Shown here piece by piece: positions 46,294 to 55,502 of a DNA stretch of 64,000 bases (within the stretch, counting starts at the first letter, position 1; each line of letters starts with the position of its first letter). Location of the stretch: contig CP180023.1 in assembly GCA_047528275.1 (NCBI GenBank), forward strand, positions 1,240,001 to 1,304,000, in the 5' to 3' direction. A model generated the notes under the pieces. The model saw nothing but the letters and a program-made list of their open reading frames with translations. It was not told the origin of the DNA and ran no database searches. The position numbers were made by a program, and so were the translations under genes. Origin of the DNA: G039954875 sp047528275. Its GTDB lineage: Bacteria; Bacteroidota; Bacteroidia; Flavobacteriales; Blattabacteriaceae.

Positions 46294-47736
46294 ATGAAAG
46301 TATACACTATTAAGAGATTATTACATCGAGGGGAAGCACTCATTTCTGAGCAAGTTCTTGTGCGAGGTTGGGTACGTGCCTTTCGGAGCCAGCGTTTCAT
46401 CATGCTCAATGATGGATCGACCGTACAAAGCTTGCAGATCGTTATTGATGTGGTAAATTTTGATAAAAATCTTTTGAAGAAGATCAGTATTGGTGCCTCA
46501 CTGAAGGTCATCGGTATCGTTGTCGAAAGCCAAGGTAAAGAGCAAAAAGTTGAGCTTAACGCTCAAAAGATCGAAGTCTATGGTGAAGCCCGACCTGAAG
46601 AGGTGCAAGAGACCATCTTACAACCTAAGCGCCATAGTTTAGAGAAACTTCGCGAACAGGCCCATTTGCGTTTTCGTACTAATCTCTTTAGTGCAGTGAT
46701 GCGTGTGCGCCATCATTTGGCTTTTGCTGTGCACGAATATTTTCACCAACATGGTTTTTTTTACATACATACACCAATCATTACTGCTACCGATGCTGAA
46801 GGTGCTGGAGAGATGTTTCGTGTGACGGCCTTGGATTTAAAAAATCTTCCGCGCGATGCAGAAGGACAAGTAAATGAGATAGAAGACTTTTTCGGTCGTA
46901 CTACTTATCTAACTGTTTCTGGCCAATTGGAAGGAGAGGCCGCCGCTCTGGCCCTGGGTAAGATATACACCTTCGGTCCAACCTTTCGTGCTGAAAATTC
47001 TAATACTTCACGACATTTGTCCGAATTTTGGATGATCGAACCCGAGATGGCCTTCTACGAGTTGCAAGCCAATATGGATTTGTCTGAAGATTTTTTAAAA
47101 TCTATTATTGGCTATGTTGTTAAATATTGTGAAGAGGATCTTCGGTTTTTGAATGATCGTCATTTCACTGAGCAAATGCTTAAGCCCAAAAAGGAACGCA
47201 GTGGGGGTTTATTGGAACGTCTACATTTTGTATTGGATCACCGTTTTGAGAGGCTCAGTTATACCGAAGCCATAGAGATCCTCCAGAATAGTAAACCTCA
47301 TCGGAAAGGACAGTTTATCCATCCCATTGATTGGGGCGTAGATTTGCAATCCGAACATGAACGCTATCTGGTAGAAAAGCATTTTAAATCTCCATTGATC
47401 TTGTTCAATTATCCAGTAACGGTCAAGGCCTTTTATATGCGTTTGAACGAAGATGGGAAGACGGTTCGTGCCATGGATGTTCTTTTTCCTGGGATGGGAG
47501 AAATCATCGGAGGTTCTCAGCGTGAGGAGCGCTATGATATCTTGTCAAGGAGAATGGATCAAATGCGTATCGATAAACAAGCCCTTTGGTGGTATCTTAA
47601 TATCCGGCGTCTTGGCTCAGTGCCACATAGTGGTTTTGGTTTGGGTTTTGAACGTTTGATTCAATTTGTCACAGGGATGGATAATATACGCGATGTCATC
47701 CCTTTTCCCAGGACGCCCAACCATGCAGAATTTTGA
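46294..47736 (+). CDS. asnS: Asparaginyl-tRNA synthetase
   Basis: Class IIb synthetase, about 480 residues. The frame is open to 46231, but the start at 46294 (MKVYTIKRLLHRG) lies just before the N-terminal OB-fold anticodon domain (LVRGWVRAFRSQRFIMLNDGS), as usual. YLTVSGQLEGEAAALALGK, FGPTFRAENSNTSRHLSEFWMIEPEMAF (motif 2 region) and GFGLGFERLIQFVTG (motif 3) identify AsnRS rather than AspRS. rpoN starts 4 bases after it. Confidence 0.93.
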   Translation: MKVYTIKRLLHRGEALISEQVLVRGWVRAFRSQRFIMLNDGSTVQSLQIVIDVVNFDKNLLKKISIGASLKVIGIVVESQGKEQKVELNAQKIEVYGEARPEEVQETILQPKRHSLEKLREQAHLRFRTNLFSAVMRVRHHLAFAVHEYFHQHGFFYIHTPIITATDAEGAGEMFRVTALDLKNLPRDAEGQVNEIEDFFGRTTYLTVSGQLEGEAAALALGKIYTFGPTFRAENSNTSRHLSEFWMIEPEMAFYELQANMDLSEDFLKSIIGYVVKYCEEDLRFLNDRHFTEQMLKPKKERSGGLLERLHFVLDHRFERLSYTEAIEILQNSKPHRKGQFIHPIDWGVDLQSEHERYLVEKHFKSPLILFNYPVTVKAFYMRLNEDGKTVRAMDVLFPGMGEIIGGSQREERYDILSRRMDQMRIDKQALWWYLNIRRLGSVPHSGFGLGFERLIQFVTGMDNIRDVIPFPRTPNHAEF

Positions 47737-47739
47737 CCC

Positions 47740-49194
47740 ATGTTGAAGCAAAGTTTACATCAAAAGTTACAGCAAAAACTCTCGCCACAGCAGATTCAAT
47801 TGATGAATCTCGTGCAACTGCCCACATTGGCTTTTGAGGAACGTGTCATACAAGAGTTGGAAGAAAATCCTGCTTTAGAAGAATGTTATGACCCTAAAGA
47901 GGAAAATCTAGAGGAACCTTTTGATACTCCTTTTGAAGAAGAAGGACAATCTATAGATACCTCTGAAATCAATATCGACGAATATCTCAGTGATGATGAG
48001 ATACCTGCGTATAGGACTTATATAAATCATCAAATCGATGAAGAAGAACGATCTATGCCAATGGTTTCCAGATTGAGTTTTCATGAATACCTTAAGGATC
48101 AGTTGCATACTTTTCGCCTGAGCGATGAAGACTTTCTCATAGCGGATTTCATCCTGGGGAATTTAGATGGAGATGGCTATTTGCGACGGGATATTCATGT
48201 TCTGGTAGATGATATGGCTATCACACTTGGGATAATGACTACAGTGGTGAAAGTGGAAGAACTCCTCATCCACTACATCCAAAAGTTGGACCCCCCTGGA
48301 GTAGGGGCTAGAAATCTGCAAGAGTGTCTTTGTATACAGTTGAAGACTAAACCTCCAACAGGTGTGATTATATTGGCTCAAAAGGTTATTCAAGAGGCTT
48401 TTGATACGTTTTCTAAAAAGCATTATCCCAAGCTTCAAGAACGTTTTGGATTTACAGAGAGGCAACTCAAGGAAATCGTTCGTCAGATCGAGAGGCTTGA
48501 TCCAAAACCAGGTAGGCTTTATTCAGGGAATAATATTGATTCTGAGCAAATTATACCAGACTTCACTGTGCGTATCGTCGATGGTGATTTGGAACTTTCT
48601 CTAAATAGTCGAAATATGCCTGAGTTGAATGTATCACCCTCCTACACTGAAATGTTCGAGGCGTATAAGCATTCCAAGGAAAAATCCGAAAATCAGAGGA
48701 ATACCGTTTTGTTTATCAAGCAAAAGTTAGATTCAGCCAAATGGTTTATCGATGCACTCAAGCAGCGCGAACACACCTTGATGTTGACGATGAATGCTAT
48801 CATGGATTATCAAAGAGAATATTTTCTCAGTGGAGATGAGCACAAGATCAGACCGATGATATTGAAGGACATTGCCGAGAAGATTGGTATGGATATCTCT
48901 ACAGTGTCTCGTGTGGCTAGTAGTAAGTACGTAAATACGCCCTATGGTACTTTTCTGATTAAAGACCTATTCTCTGAAGCAATGATTAATGAAGATGGAG
49001 AAGAAATCTCTACTATCGAGATTAAAAAGATATTAGCTGAGTCTATTATCCAAGAGGATAAAAGAATCCCGCTCACAGATGAAAAATTAGGCGAATTGCT
49101 CAAAAAGAAAGGTTATATCATGGCCCGGCGTACTGTAGCTAAATATCGTGAGCAACTCAATATTCCTGTGGCTAGACTTAGACGAACCTTATGA
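47740..49194 (+). CDS. rpoN: RNA polymerase sigma-54 factor
   Basis: 484 residues. The N-terminal activator-interacting region is glutamine/leucine-rich (SLHQKLQQKLSPQQIQLM). A core-binding domain (about 100-290) and the C-terminal DNA-binding domain with the RpoN box ARRTVAKYR (462-470) follow. Sigma-54 needs AAA+ activators, none of which is visible here. Retention of a full-length rpoN in a shrinking genome suggests some sigma-54 promoters are still used. Confidence 0.95.
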   Translation: MLKQSLHQKLQQKLSPQQIQLMNLVQLPTLAFEERVIQELEENPALEECYDPKEENLEEPFDTPFEEEGQSIDTSEINIDEYLSDDEIPAYRTYINHQIDEEERSMPMVSRLSFHEYLKDQLHTFRLSDEDFLIADFILGNLDGDGYLRRDIHVLVDDMAITLGIMTTVVKVEELLIHYIQKLDPPGVGARNLQECLCIQLKTKPPTGVIILAQKVIQEAFDTFSKKHYPKLQERFGFTERQLKEIVRQIERLDPKPGRLYSGNNIDSEQIIPDFTVRIVDGDLELSLNSRNMPELNVSPSYTEMFEAYKHSKEKSENQRNTVLFIKQKLDSAKWFIDALKQREHTLMLTMNAIMDYQREYFLSGDEHKIRPMILKDIAEKIGMDISTVSRVASSKYVNTPYGTFLIKDLFSEAMINEDGEEISTIEIKKILAESIIQEDKRIPLTDEKLGELLKKKGYIMARRTVAKYREQLNIPVARLRRTL

Positions 49195-49261
49195 AAAGGT
49201 ATATAAGTATACGTAGAAAAACGGTTAATTTTGGCCTATATTTAATATGAGACTTTAAAAA

Positions 49262-49346
49262 GGAGAAGTGGCCGAGCGGTTTAAGGCGCACGCCTGGAAA
49301 GCGTGTTCACGGTAACGTGTCAGGGGTTCGAATCCCCTCTTCTCCG
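49262..49346 (+). tRNA. tRNA-Ser (anticodon GGA)
   Basis: 85 bases with a long variable arm. Acceptor GGAGAAG pairs with CTTCTCC, D-arm with GCCGAGCGGTTTAAGGC, anticodon loop CTGGAAA, T-arm GGGG-TTCGAAT-CCCC, discriminator G. The substrate of the serS product at 35.1 kb. Confidence 0.96.
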
Positions 49347-49379
49347 CTTTATTAAGGATCGTTTTGTAGAGATATTAAG

Positions 49380-50100
49380 TCAGATTGATTATCTCAAAAA
49401 CCCGATGAAGGTAGCTATTCTCAACGGTAGTATAGCTGGGAAAAAAAATCTGAAAATTCAGGAGATTTAGTTCTAATCTTGAGGGTATTCAATGAAATAT
49501 AAATAAGCCTATTTCTTTAAATTAAGGTTTAAAACTATACATATAACGGGTTGGAAGGTCTATATTATTGGAAATGATCCCAATGCGGAAACGATTGTAT
49601 TTAAAGGTTTCAAATTGTCCTGTAGGAATATTTATTGCTTTGCAGGTCCTGAATATGATACTGATTCCGGTATGGGTATCTAATATTCAGGTATAGATAA
49701 AAAATACAATACCAGCTGTTAGTCATTATTGAGATTTTATCAGGTTGAAGACTGAGTTTCCTTTGCTTATTCCCAACCATTCGTTTATCCCCACTGTAAT
49801 CGATTTGGATCTGAAAAAAATGATATATCTAGGCTCACGGAGGATCTTTCTAATAAAGATCTGATTCGTACCGATGAGATACCGTTTGACAATTAATTTT
49901 ACCCCAATGGACAACGAAGGTCATATCGATTTAAACATTTCGAATGGTACCTTTCATATTTAAAGAAATCAATAGAATTCAGCATAAATTTGTCTCTAAG
50001 AGTTAGTACTATGTATCGGATCGACGACCGCTGGTATGATTAGAAGCTTCTTGTGAGATAAGTAGGTATCAATGATGATCGGGAAGCCGCCCTTATGGAG
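49380..50100 (+). pseudogene. Unidentified remnant between tRNA-Ser and the glutamate dehydrogenase
   Basis: Frameshifted + strand pieces read DYLKNPMKVAILNGS, GWKVYIIGNDPNAETIVFKG, KLSCRNIYCFAGPEYDTDSG, SGIDKKYNT, VSFAYSQPFVYPH, then NDISRLTEDLSNKDLIRTDEIPF. The text looks like a real protein of at least 220 residues broken by several shifts and stops. The pieces resemble a secreted hydrolase-type protein but I do not recognise the family. Confidence 0.35.
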
Positions 50101-50136
50101 CCGGCTCTTAGATTTTAGTGTTCAGGGGAGAGTGTT

Positions 50137-51573
50137 TTACGGGAAAATGCCCATCTTTTGGTATAGACAACCCACCTTTTCGATGGCTAGTGCAAAGGCC
50201 GTTGTGCGTATATCCTCTATCTTTTTAGCCTTTTGGAGCTCCTGTAGTTCGTAGAAGGAATTGATCATAGTGTCTTCCAGTCCACTGTAGACTAGGTCGG
50301 TTTCGTTGGGTCCGTGCAAGATGGCCTTGCGTTCTTGCTCGGATATTTTTTTACCGCTGACGTTTTCGACTGCTTGTAGGATCTCTGCATTCATATTTTC
50401 ACTGAAGCGTTTCTCCATACGGCCGTAGCGTACATGACTGAGGTTTTTGAGCCATTCGAAATAGGATACGGTTACCCCACCAGCATTCAGATAGATATCT
50501 GGTATGATAATCACTCCTTTTTTGCTGAGGATCTCATCAGCATCTGGAGTCAAGGGGCCATTGGCTGCCTCACCGATGATCTTAGCTTTGATACGTGCGG
50601 CATTACTGCTGTTGATCACGTTTTCTAATGCTGCCGGGATAAGGATATCGCATTCGATTTCCAAGGCGTCAGTTGTGTTTTTGATATTTTGTGCTCCTGG
50701 AAAGTTGAGGATGGATTTAGTCTCCTTCAAGTGGGTCATCACTTTCTCCACATTGAGTCCCTTTGGATTGTAGGCTGCTCCTTCTCGTTCGGCTAGAGCG
50801 ATGATAATAGCACCAGCTTCATGGAAGAATTTTGCAGCATGATAACCTACATTGCCCAACCCTTGGACGATGATATGCTTACCTTCCAGACCAATATTTA
50901 AGCCGATGGCATGCATCTTTTCTTTCATTTGGCATAGTTCGCGGATCCCATAGAAGACACCTAGCCCGGTAGCCTCTTTGCGGCCTCGCACTCCGCCTTG
51001 TGATATGGGTTTACCGGTGACACAAGCCAAAGCATCAACTTCCAAAGGGTTGATTGATAGGTAAGTGTCTGTGATCCAGCTCATCTCTTGTTCGCCTGTT
51101 CCGTAATCTGGGGCAGGTACGTCTATACCTGGTCCGATAAAATTTTTCTTGATCAACTCAGCAGTGTATCTACGGGTGATCCTTTCTACATATTCGGGTG
51201 GTAGTGTCTGCGGATCGATCTTGATGCCACCTTTAGCCCCACCGAAAGGGACATTTACAATGGCGCATTTGTAAGTCATCAATGCAGCTAAGGCCATCAC
51301 TTCATCCTGATTGACGGCTGTGCTGTAGCGTATACCTCCCTTGCAAGGGAGCTTGTGATGAGAGTGTTGTACACGATAGGCCTCGATGACTTTTATTTCG
51401 TTGCTGAACTTGACTGGGAAATGCATACGGTAGACTGCATTGCATGCTTTGATTTGGTCCAAGATCCCGCTCTCGTAGGAGACGAAGCGAGCAGCCTTGT
51501 CAAAGTTTCGTTCTACGTCCTGAAGAAAGTTGTATGAAGGTGTTTCGTCGGAATGTTGATTATGTGTGGACAT
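50137..51573 (-). CDS. Glu/Leu/Phe/Val dehydrogenase (glutamate dehydrogenase type)
   Basis: 478 residues. The substrate site blocks KGGIRYSTAV and GGAKGGIKIDP (catalytic Lys) are intact, with PDYGTGEQEMSWITD and the NAD-binding loop IIVQGLGNVGYHAAKFF. It fits the group of NAD-type glutamate dehydrogenases best. Leucine dehydrogenase is usually shorter (about 350 residues). It links glutamate and 2-oxoglutarate and so supplies or removes the amino group used by SerC and AspC. Confidence 0.9.
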   Translation of the reverse strand: MSTHNQHSDETPSYNFLQDVERNFDKAARFVSYESGILDQIKACNAVYRMHFPVKFSNEIKVIEAYRVQHSHHKLPCKGGIRYSTAVNQDEVMALAALMTYKCAIVNVPFGGAKGGIKIDPQTLPPEYVERITRRYTAELIKKNFIGPGIDVPAPDYGTGEQEMSWITDTYLSINPLEVDALACVTGKPISQGGVRGRKEATGLGVFYGIRELCQMKEKMHAIGLNIGLEGKHIIVQGLGNVGYHAAKFFHEAGAIIIALAEREGAAYNPKGLNVEKVMTHLKETKSILNFPGAQNIKNTTDALEIECDILIPAALENVINSSNAARIKAKIIGEAANGPLTPDADEILSKKGVIIIPDIYLNAGGVTVSYFEWLKNLSHVRYGRMEKRFSENMNAEILQAVENVSGKKISEQERKAILHGPNETDLVYSGLEDTMINSFYELQELQKAKKIEDIRTTAFALAIEKVGCLYQKMGIFP

Positions 51574-51610
51574 ATGTGTTTTTTTTTTGATTGTGATAGA
51601 ATGGATTCAT

Positions 51611-51672
51611 GGACAAGAACTCAAGCTTTTTTTCTTGTCTTTTTGTTTTTTTTTGGATGAGGGTTCTTGTCC
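51611..51672. repeat. Inverted repeat in the gdh upstream region
   Basis: GGACAAGAAC at 51611-51620 and its exact complement at 51663-51672, with a 42-base loop full of T-runs. It lies 38 to 99 bases before the dehydrogenase start codon, in its untranslated or promoter region. Confidence 0.6.
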
Positions 51673-51839
51673 TTTGATTTGGTCTTTTTTTATGTCGGTT
51701 ACGTTCTCTATCATTTTACCATTGGTATATGTGTAGGTTTATAGGAATTCTTGGCAGTGTATCAGGCGTGTCTCTTCGCCTTGCTTGAGAATGATGGCTC
51801 CGTTGTTTAATTTTTGTAATGTGGTACCTAGACTTTGAA

Positions 51840-52391
51840 ATTCTCCCTACACCTTCGATGTAAACTGCATAGCAGATATCCAGGCGGTTATCACGTTTTT
51901 ATAACCTATATTTGGGGTGTTTCCCATGATTTTTTAAATCGCTCATTTTTTCTGGATAAATGCTCTGGTGGAATTATACCAATCGAACAGACCAAGCTCT
52001 TTAGCATGATTCAGAAATTCTTCTACTTTCTACAGAGAAAACTTTGAAGAATCTCCCACAAAGGTTTTGATTTTTTCATAAAGCTTGTCTGCTTGTTCTC
52101 GATTGACGAGATTAAAAATGATGACACCTTGTCTATCACATTTTATAGCTTGCTATGTCTTGTATTTGTCATTGAAAAAAATAGGCCTTTATCACCAATG
52201 ACTTTACCTTGCCAATCTGTAGTAATCAGTTGGCTGACTTTTTCATGGTCTGCTAGGTAGCGCGATGATTCTCTATCATCGTCAAATTTAGCGATAGATC
52301 GGATGAATTTCTGTACTGAGGAGATCACTGGTGTACTGTATTCCCAGCGGACTTTGTCAAGTTCGATAGAATATAATTTCTGTTTTACCAT
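51840..52391 (-). pseudogene. Hypothetical protein, frameshifted
   Basis: The 82-codon N-terminal piece (52391 to 52143) starts MVKQKLYSIELDKVRWEYS and ends TNTRHSKL at a stop. A one-base change of frame at about 52150 restores QAIKCDRQGVIIFNLVNREQADKLYEKIKTFVGDS and, after a stop, EEFLNHAKELGLFDWYNS. So the original protein was about 160-180 residues, soluble and charged. Family unknown. Located between leuS and the dehydrogenase. Confidence 0.5.
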
Positions 52392-52445
52392 AAGATTTTT
52401 GTTGTTTTTTTGGTCTTTAAAACGGTAGATAAGGTTTGATCTGTC

Positions 52446-55253
52446 TTATAAGACAATGTTGATCAGTTTTTTGGGTATGATGATGATTTTTTTCAAGGCT
52501 TTTCCGTTTAAATAATCCTGTGTCTTGGGATGCTTGAGGATCTGTTGTTCGATCTCTGCTGTCGGTATGTCTTCCTGAAAGTGTACTTTGAACCGCAACT
52601 TCCCATTAAACATGACTGGATATTCGATAATTTTCTCTATCAAGTATTGTGGGTCGTGATTTGGCATGCGAGCAAGACCAACTGAGTCCTTGTGTCCCAA
52701 ACGTTGCCAAAGCACTTCAGCGATATGTGGGGCAAAAGGGGCAATCAGGATCACCAAGGGTTCGAGGATGATGTGTTTGCAGCATTTCAAGGCAGTCAAG
52801 GTATTCACAGCAATCATGAAAGCGCTCACCGAAGTATTGAAAGAAAAACTTTCAATATCCTCTCTGACCTTTTTGATCGTCTGATGTAGCACTTTGAACT
52901 CTTCAGCTGTGGGGGGTTCTTGATCAGTGTGGAATTTCCCTGTGGAGTGAAACAAGTGCCAGAATTTCCTCAGAAAGTGATGTACTCCAGTAATCCCTTG
53001 TGTATTCCAGAGTTTGGCTTGATCGAGAGGGCCGAGAAACATCTCATACATTCGTAGGGTATCGGCACCATATTTTTTGCAGATTTCATCTGGGTTGATT
53101 ACGTTGTATTTCGACTTGGACATCTTTTCTACCTCACGCCGGCAGAAGAATTTCCCTCCTTCTAAGATCAACTCAGCATCGGTAAATTCTGGTCTCCACT
53201 TTTTGAATTTTTCTACATCCAATTCATCTCTGTTCTTGAGTAAGTGAATGTCGATGTGTAACTCTTGCACGTCCTGATTTTTGATCAGGCCAGCCGAAAG
53301 AAATTTTTTTGTACTATTAACTCGTGCTACAAAGGCAGAATTACACAGGATCATCCCCTGATTGATGAGCTTTTTGAAAGGCTCCTCGGTGCTCACCCAA
53401 GCCCTATCTTTGAGAAATTTGTGCCAAAATCTCGCATAGAGCAAGTGTCCGGTGGCGTGCTCTGCTCCACCAATGTACAGATCGACATTTTGCCAATAGT
53501 TTTCTGCTTGCTGGCTGAGAAATCTTTCCTCATTATCAGGATTCATGTAGCGGAGGAAATACCAACTCGACCCGGCCCAACCTGGCATGGTGTTCGTCTC
53601 TAGCGGGAAAACCCGTATCTCGTCTATGAGTTCATTGTTGACGACTTTTTGTTGTTTTTCATCCCAGGCCCATGCCTTGGCACGGCGCAATGGTGGTTCC
53701 CCTTCTTCAGTGGGTAGGTATTTTTCGACCTCTGGGAGCAGTAAGGGTAATTTTTGTTCAGGGAGAGGGACTGCAATGCCTTTTTTGTAATAAATCGGTA
53801 TGGGCTCGCCCCAATAGCGTTGTCTAGAGAAGACAGCATTGCGTAGGTGGTAGTTGATCATGCCCTGACCGATGCCTTGTTCTTCTATTTTTTCGATGGC
53901 TTTTCTGATGGCGACTTTTACCTCTAGTCCGTCGAGGAAATCCGAATAAATGCAATAGCCTTCTTTGGTTTCGTGGGCTTCTGTTTGTACATCGAATCCA
54001 CCAGAGATGACCTCGAGAATTTTCAGGCCAAATCTTTTAGCAAAACGGTGGTCGCGACTGTCGTGAGCCGGTACGGCCATGATGGCTCCGGTGCCATAAC
54101 TAGCCAGTACATAGTCGCTGAGGTAAAGGGATATTTTTTTCCCTGTGAATGGATGCAGGGCATAAGCCCCAGTGAATTGGCCTGATACGTTTTTCGAATC
54201 GGATAAGCGTTCACGTTCGTTGCGTTTTTTTGTCTCTTCGATGTAGGCTTCTACTGCTAGACGATACTCGACTGTGGTGATCTGGTTCACTAGGGGATGC
54301 TCAGGTGCCAAAACAATGAAGGTTGTACCAAATATTGTATCGGGGCGAGTGGTGAATACTTCGATGTTGTTACCTTGGGTAGTTTCGAAGCGAATGCGTG
54401 CACCAAAAGATTTACCGATCCAATGGCTCTGAGATTCTTTAAGCACTTCGGGCCAATTGATTTCATCCAATCCTTTCAAGAGTCGCTCGGCATAGGCGAT
54501 GATTCGCATGCTCCACTGCATCATTTTCTTTTGATAAACTGGGTATCCACCGCGCTCACTCTTACCGTATTTAACCTCGTCGTTGGCTAGGACAGTGCCT
54601 AATATCGGGCACCAATTAACTGTGGCCTCTGAACGGAATGCTAGACGATGGTTTTGTAAGATTACTTCTTTTTCAACTGCTGTAGAGTTTTTCCATTCTT
54701 CAGCAGTAAATGGATTTGTCGGTGTGCCAGCGGATTTGATTGTCTGATTGCCATTTTTTTCGAAGGTTTCAATCAGTCTTTCGATGGGCCGGGCTCGCTC
54801 GGCTTCTTGATCGTACCAGGAGTTGAAGAGTTGGATGAAGATCCATTGTGTCCAGCGATAGTAGGACGGGTCGCTGGTACGGACTTCTCGACTCCAATCG
54901 AAAGAAAAACCTAGCTTAATGAGTTGTTCCTTATACCGTTGGATGTTGATTTCTATAGTTTTAGCCGGATGTTGTCCGGTCTGAATGGCATATTGCTCTG
55001 CTGGTAAGCCGAAGGAGTCGAATCCAATTGGATGAAGAACATGGTACCCCTCAGCGCGTTTATATCGGGCGTAAATATCCGAAGCAATATATCCGATTGG
55101 ATGGCCTACGTGCAGACCAGATCCAGAAGGATAGGGAAACATATCCAGCACATAATATTTGGGTTTTTCAGTGGTATTGTTAACTTGGAAAGTCTGATGT
55201 GTTTTCCAATATTTTTGCCAGTATCTTTCAATGTCCTTAAAGTCGTATTCCAT
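52446..55253 (-). CDS. leuS: Leucyl-tRNA synthetase
   Basis: 935 residues, class Ia. The HIGH motif appears as PYPSGSGLHVGHPIGY. A full CP1 editing domain with TTRPDTIFGTTFIVLAPEH is present. KMSKSKYN is the KMSKS loop. Zinc-type insert and C-terminal anticodon domain are complete. Both the catalytic and the proof-reading parts are intact, so it has escaped decay. It has a -7 box 30 bases upstream. Confidence 0.97.
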   Translation of the reverse strand: MEYDFKDIERYWQKYWKTHQTFQVNNTTEKPKYYVLDMFPYPSGSGLHVGHPIGYIASDIYARYKRAEGYHVLHPIGFDSFGLPAEQYAIQTGQHPAKTIEINIQRYKEQLIKLGFSFDWSREVRTSDPSYYRWTQWIFIQLFNSWYDQEAERARPIERLIETFEKNGNQTIKSAGTPTNPFTAEEWKNSTAVEKEVILQNHRLAFRSEATVNWCPILGTVLANDEVKYGKSERGGYPVYQKKMMQWSMRIIAYAERLLKGLDEINWPEVLKESQSHWIGKSFGARIRFETTQGNNIEVFTTRPDTIFGTTFIVLAPEHPLVNQITTVEYRLAVEAYIEETKKRNERERLSDSKNVSGQFTGAYALHPFTGKKISLYLSDYVLASYGTGAIMAVPAHDSRDHRFAKRFGLKILEVISGGFDVQTEAHETKEGYCIYSDFLDGLEVKVAIRKAIEKIEEQGIGQGMINYHLRNAVFSRQRYWGEPIPIYYKKGIAVPLPEQKLPLLLPEVEKYLPTEEGEPPLRRAKAWAWDEKQQKVVNNELIDEIRVFPLETNTMPGWAGSSWYFLRYMNPDNEERFLSQQAENYWQNVDLYIGGAEHATGHLLYARFWHKFLKDRAWVSTEEPFKKLINQGMILCNSAFVARVNSTKKFLSAGLIKNQDVQELHIDIHLLKNRDELDVEKFKKWRPEFTDAELILEGGKFFCRREVEKMSKSKYNVINPDEICKKYGADTLRMYEMFLGPLDQAKLWNTQGITGVHHFLRKFWHLFHSTGKFHTDQEPPTAEEFKVLHQTIKKVREDIESFSFNTSVSAFMIAVNTLTALKCCKHIILEPLVILIAPFAPHIAEVLWQRLGHKDSVGLARMPNHDPQYLIEKIIEYPVMFNGKLRFKVHFQEDIPTAEIEQQILKHPKTQDYLNGKALKKIIIIPKKLINIVL

Positions 55254-55282
55254 CTCTTTTTCATCAGCTACTTTAATTGAGA

Positions 55283-55290
55283 CAAATGTA
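55283..55290 (-). promoter_or_regulatory. -7 box (TACATTTG) of leuS
   Basis: Exact TAnnTTTG on the minus strand, 29 bases before the leuS ATG. No TTG at 19 bases. Confidence 0.5.
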
Positions 55291-55502
55291 TAGATTTTTC
55301 TAGCGGATGAGTCAGTTTTCTGGCTTTTTCTCTGATTTATCTATCATCTTAGATCAAGTTTAACATAGAGATGAATACTGGAGTATTTTTGGGTAGTTTT
55401 TTGTGCTGATTTCAAATTTGTTTAATTATGTAGGCTGTCTTATCTTGGGCGGTTGTGAGGTCTTTTTTATACGGCTCATGTTTAACCTGTAAAAAGTTCG
55501 TT

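Noticed and set aside
54297..54590. 97-codon + strand ORF inside leuS
   Set aside because: Antisense shadow of the leuS editing domain.
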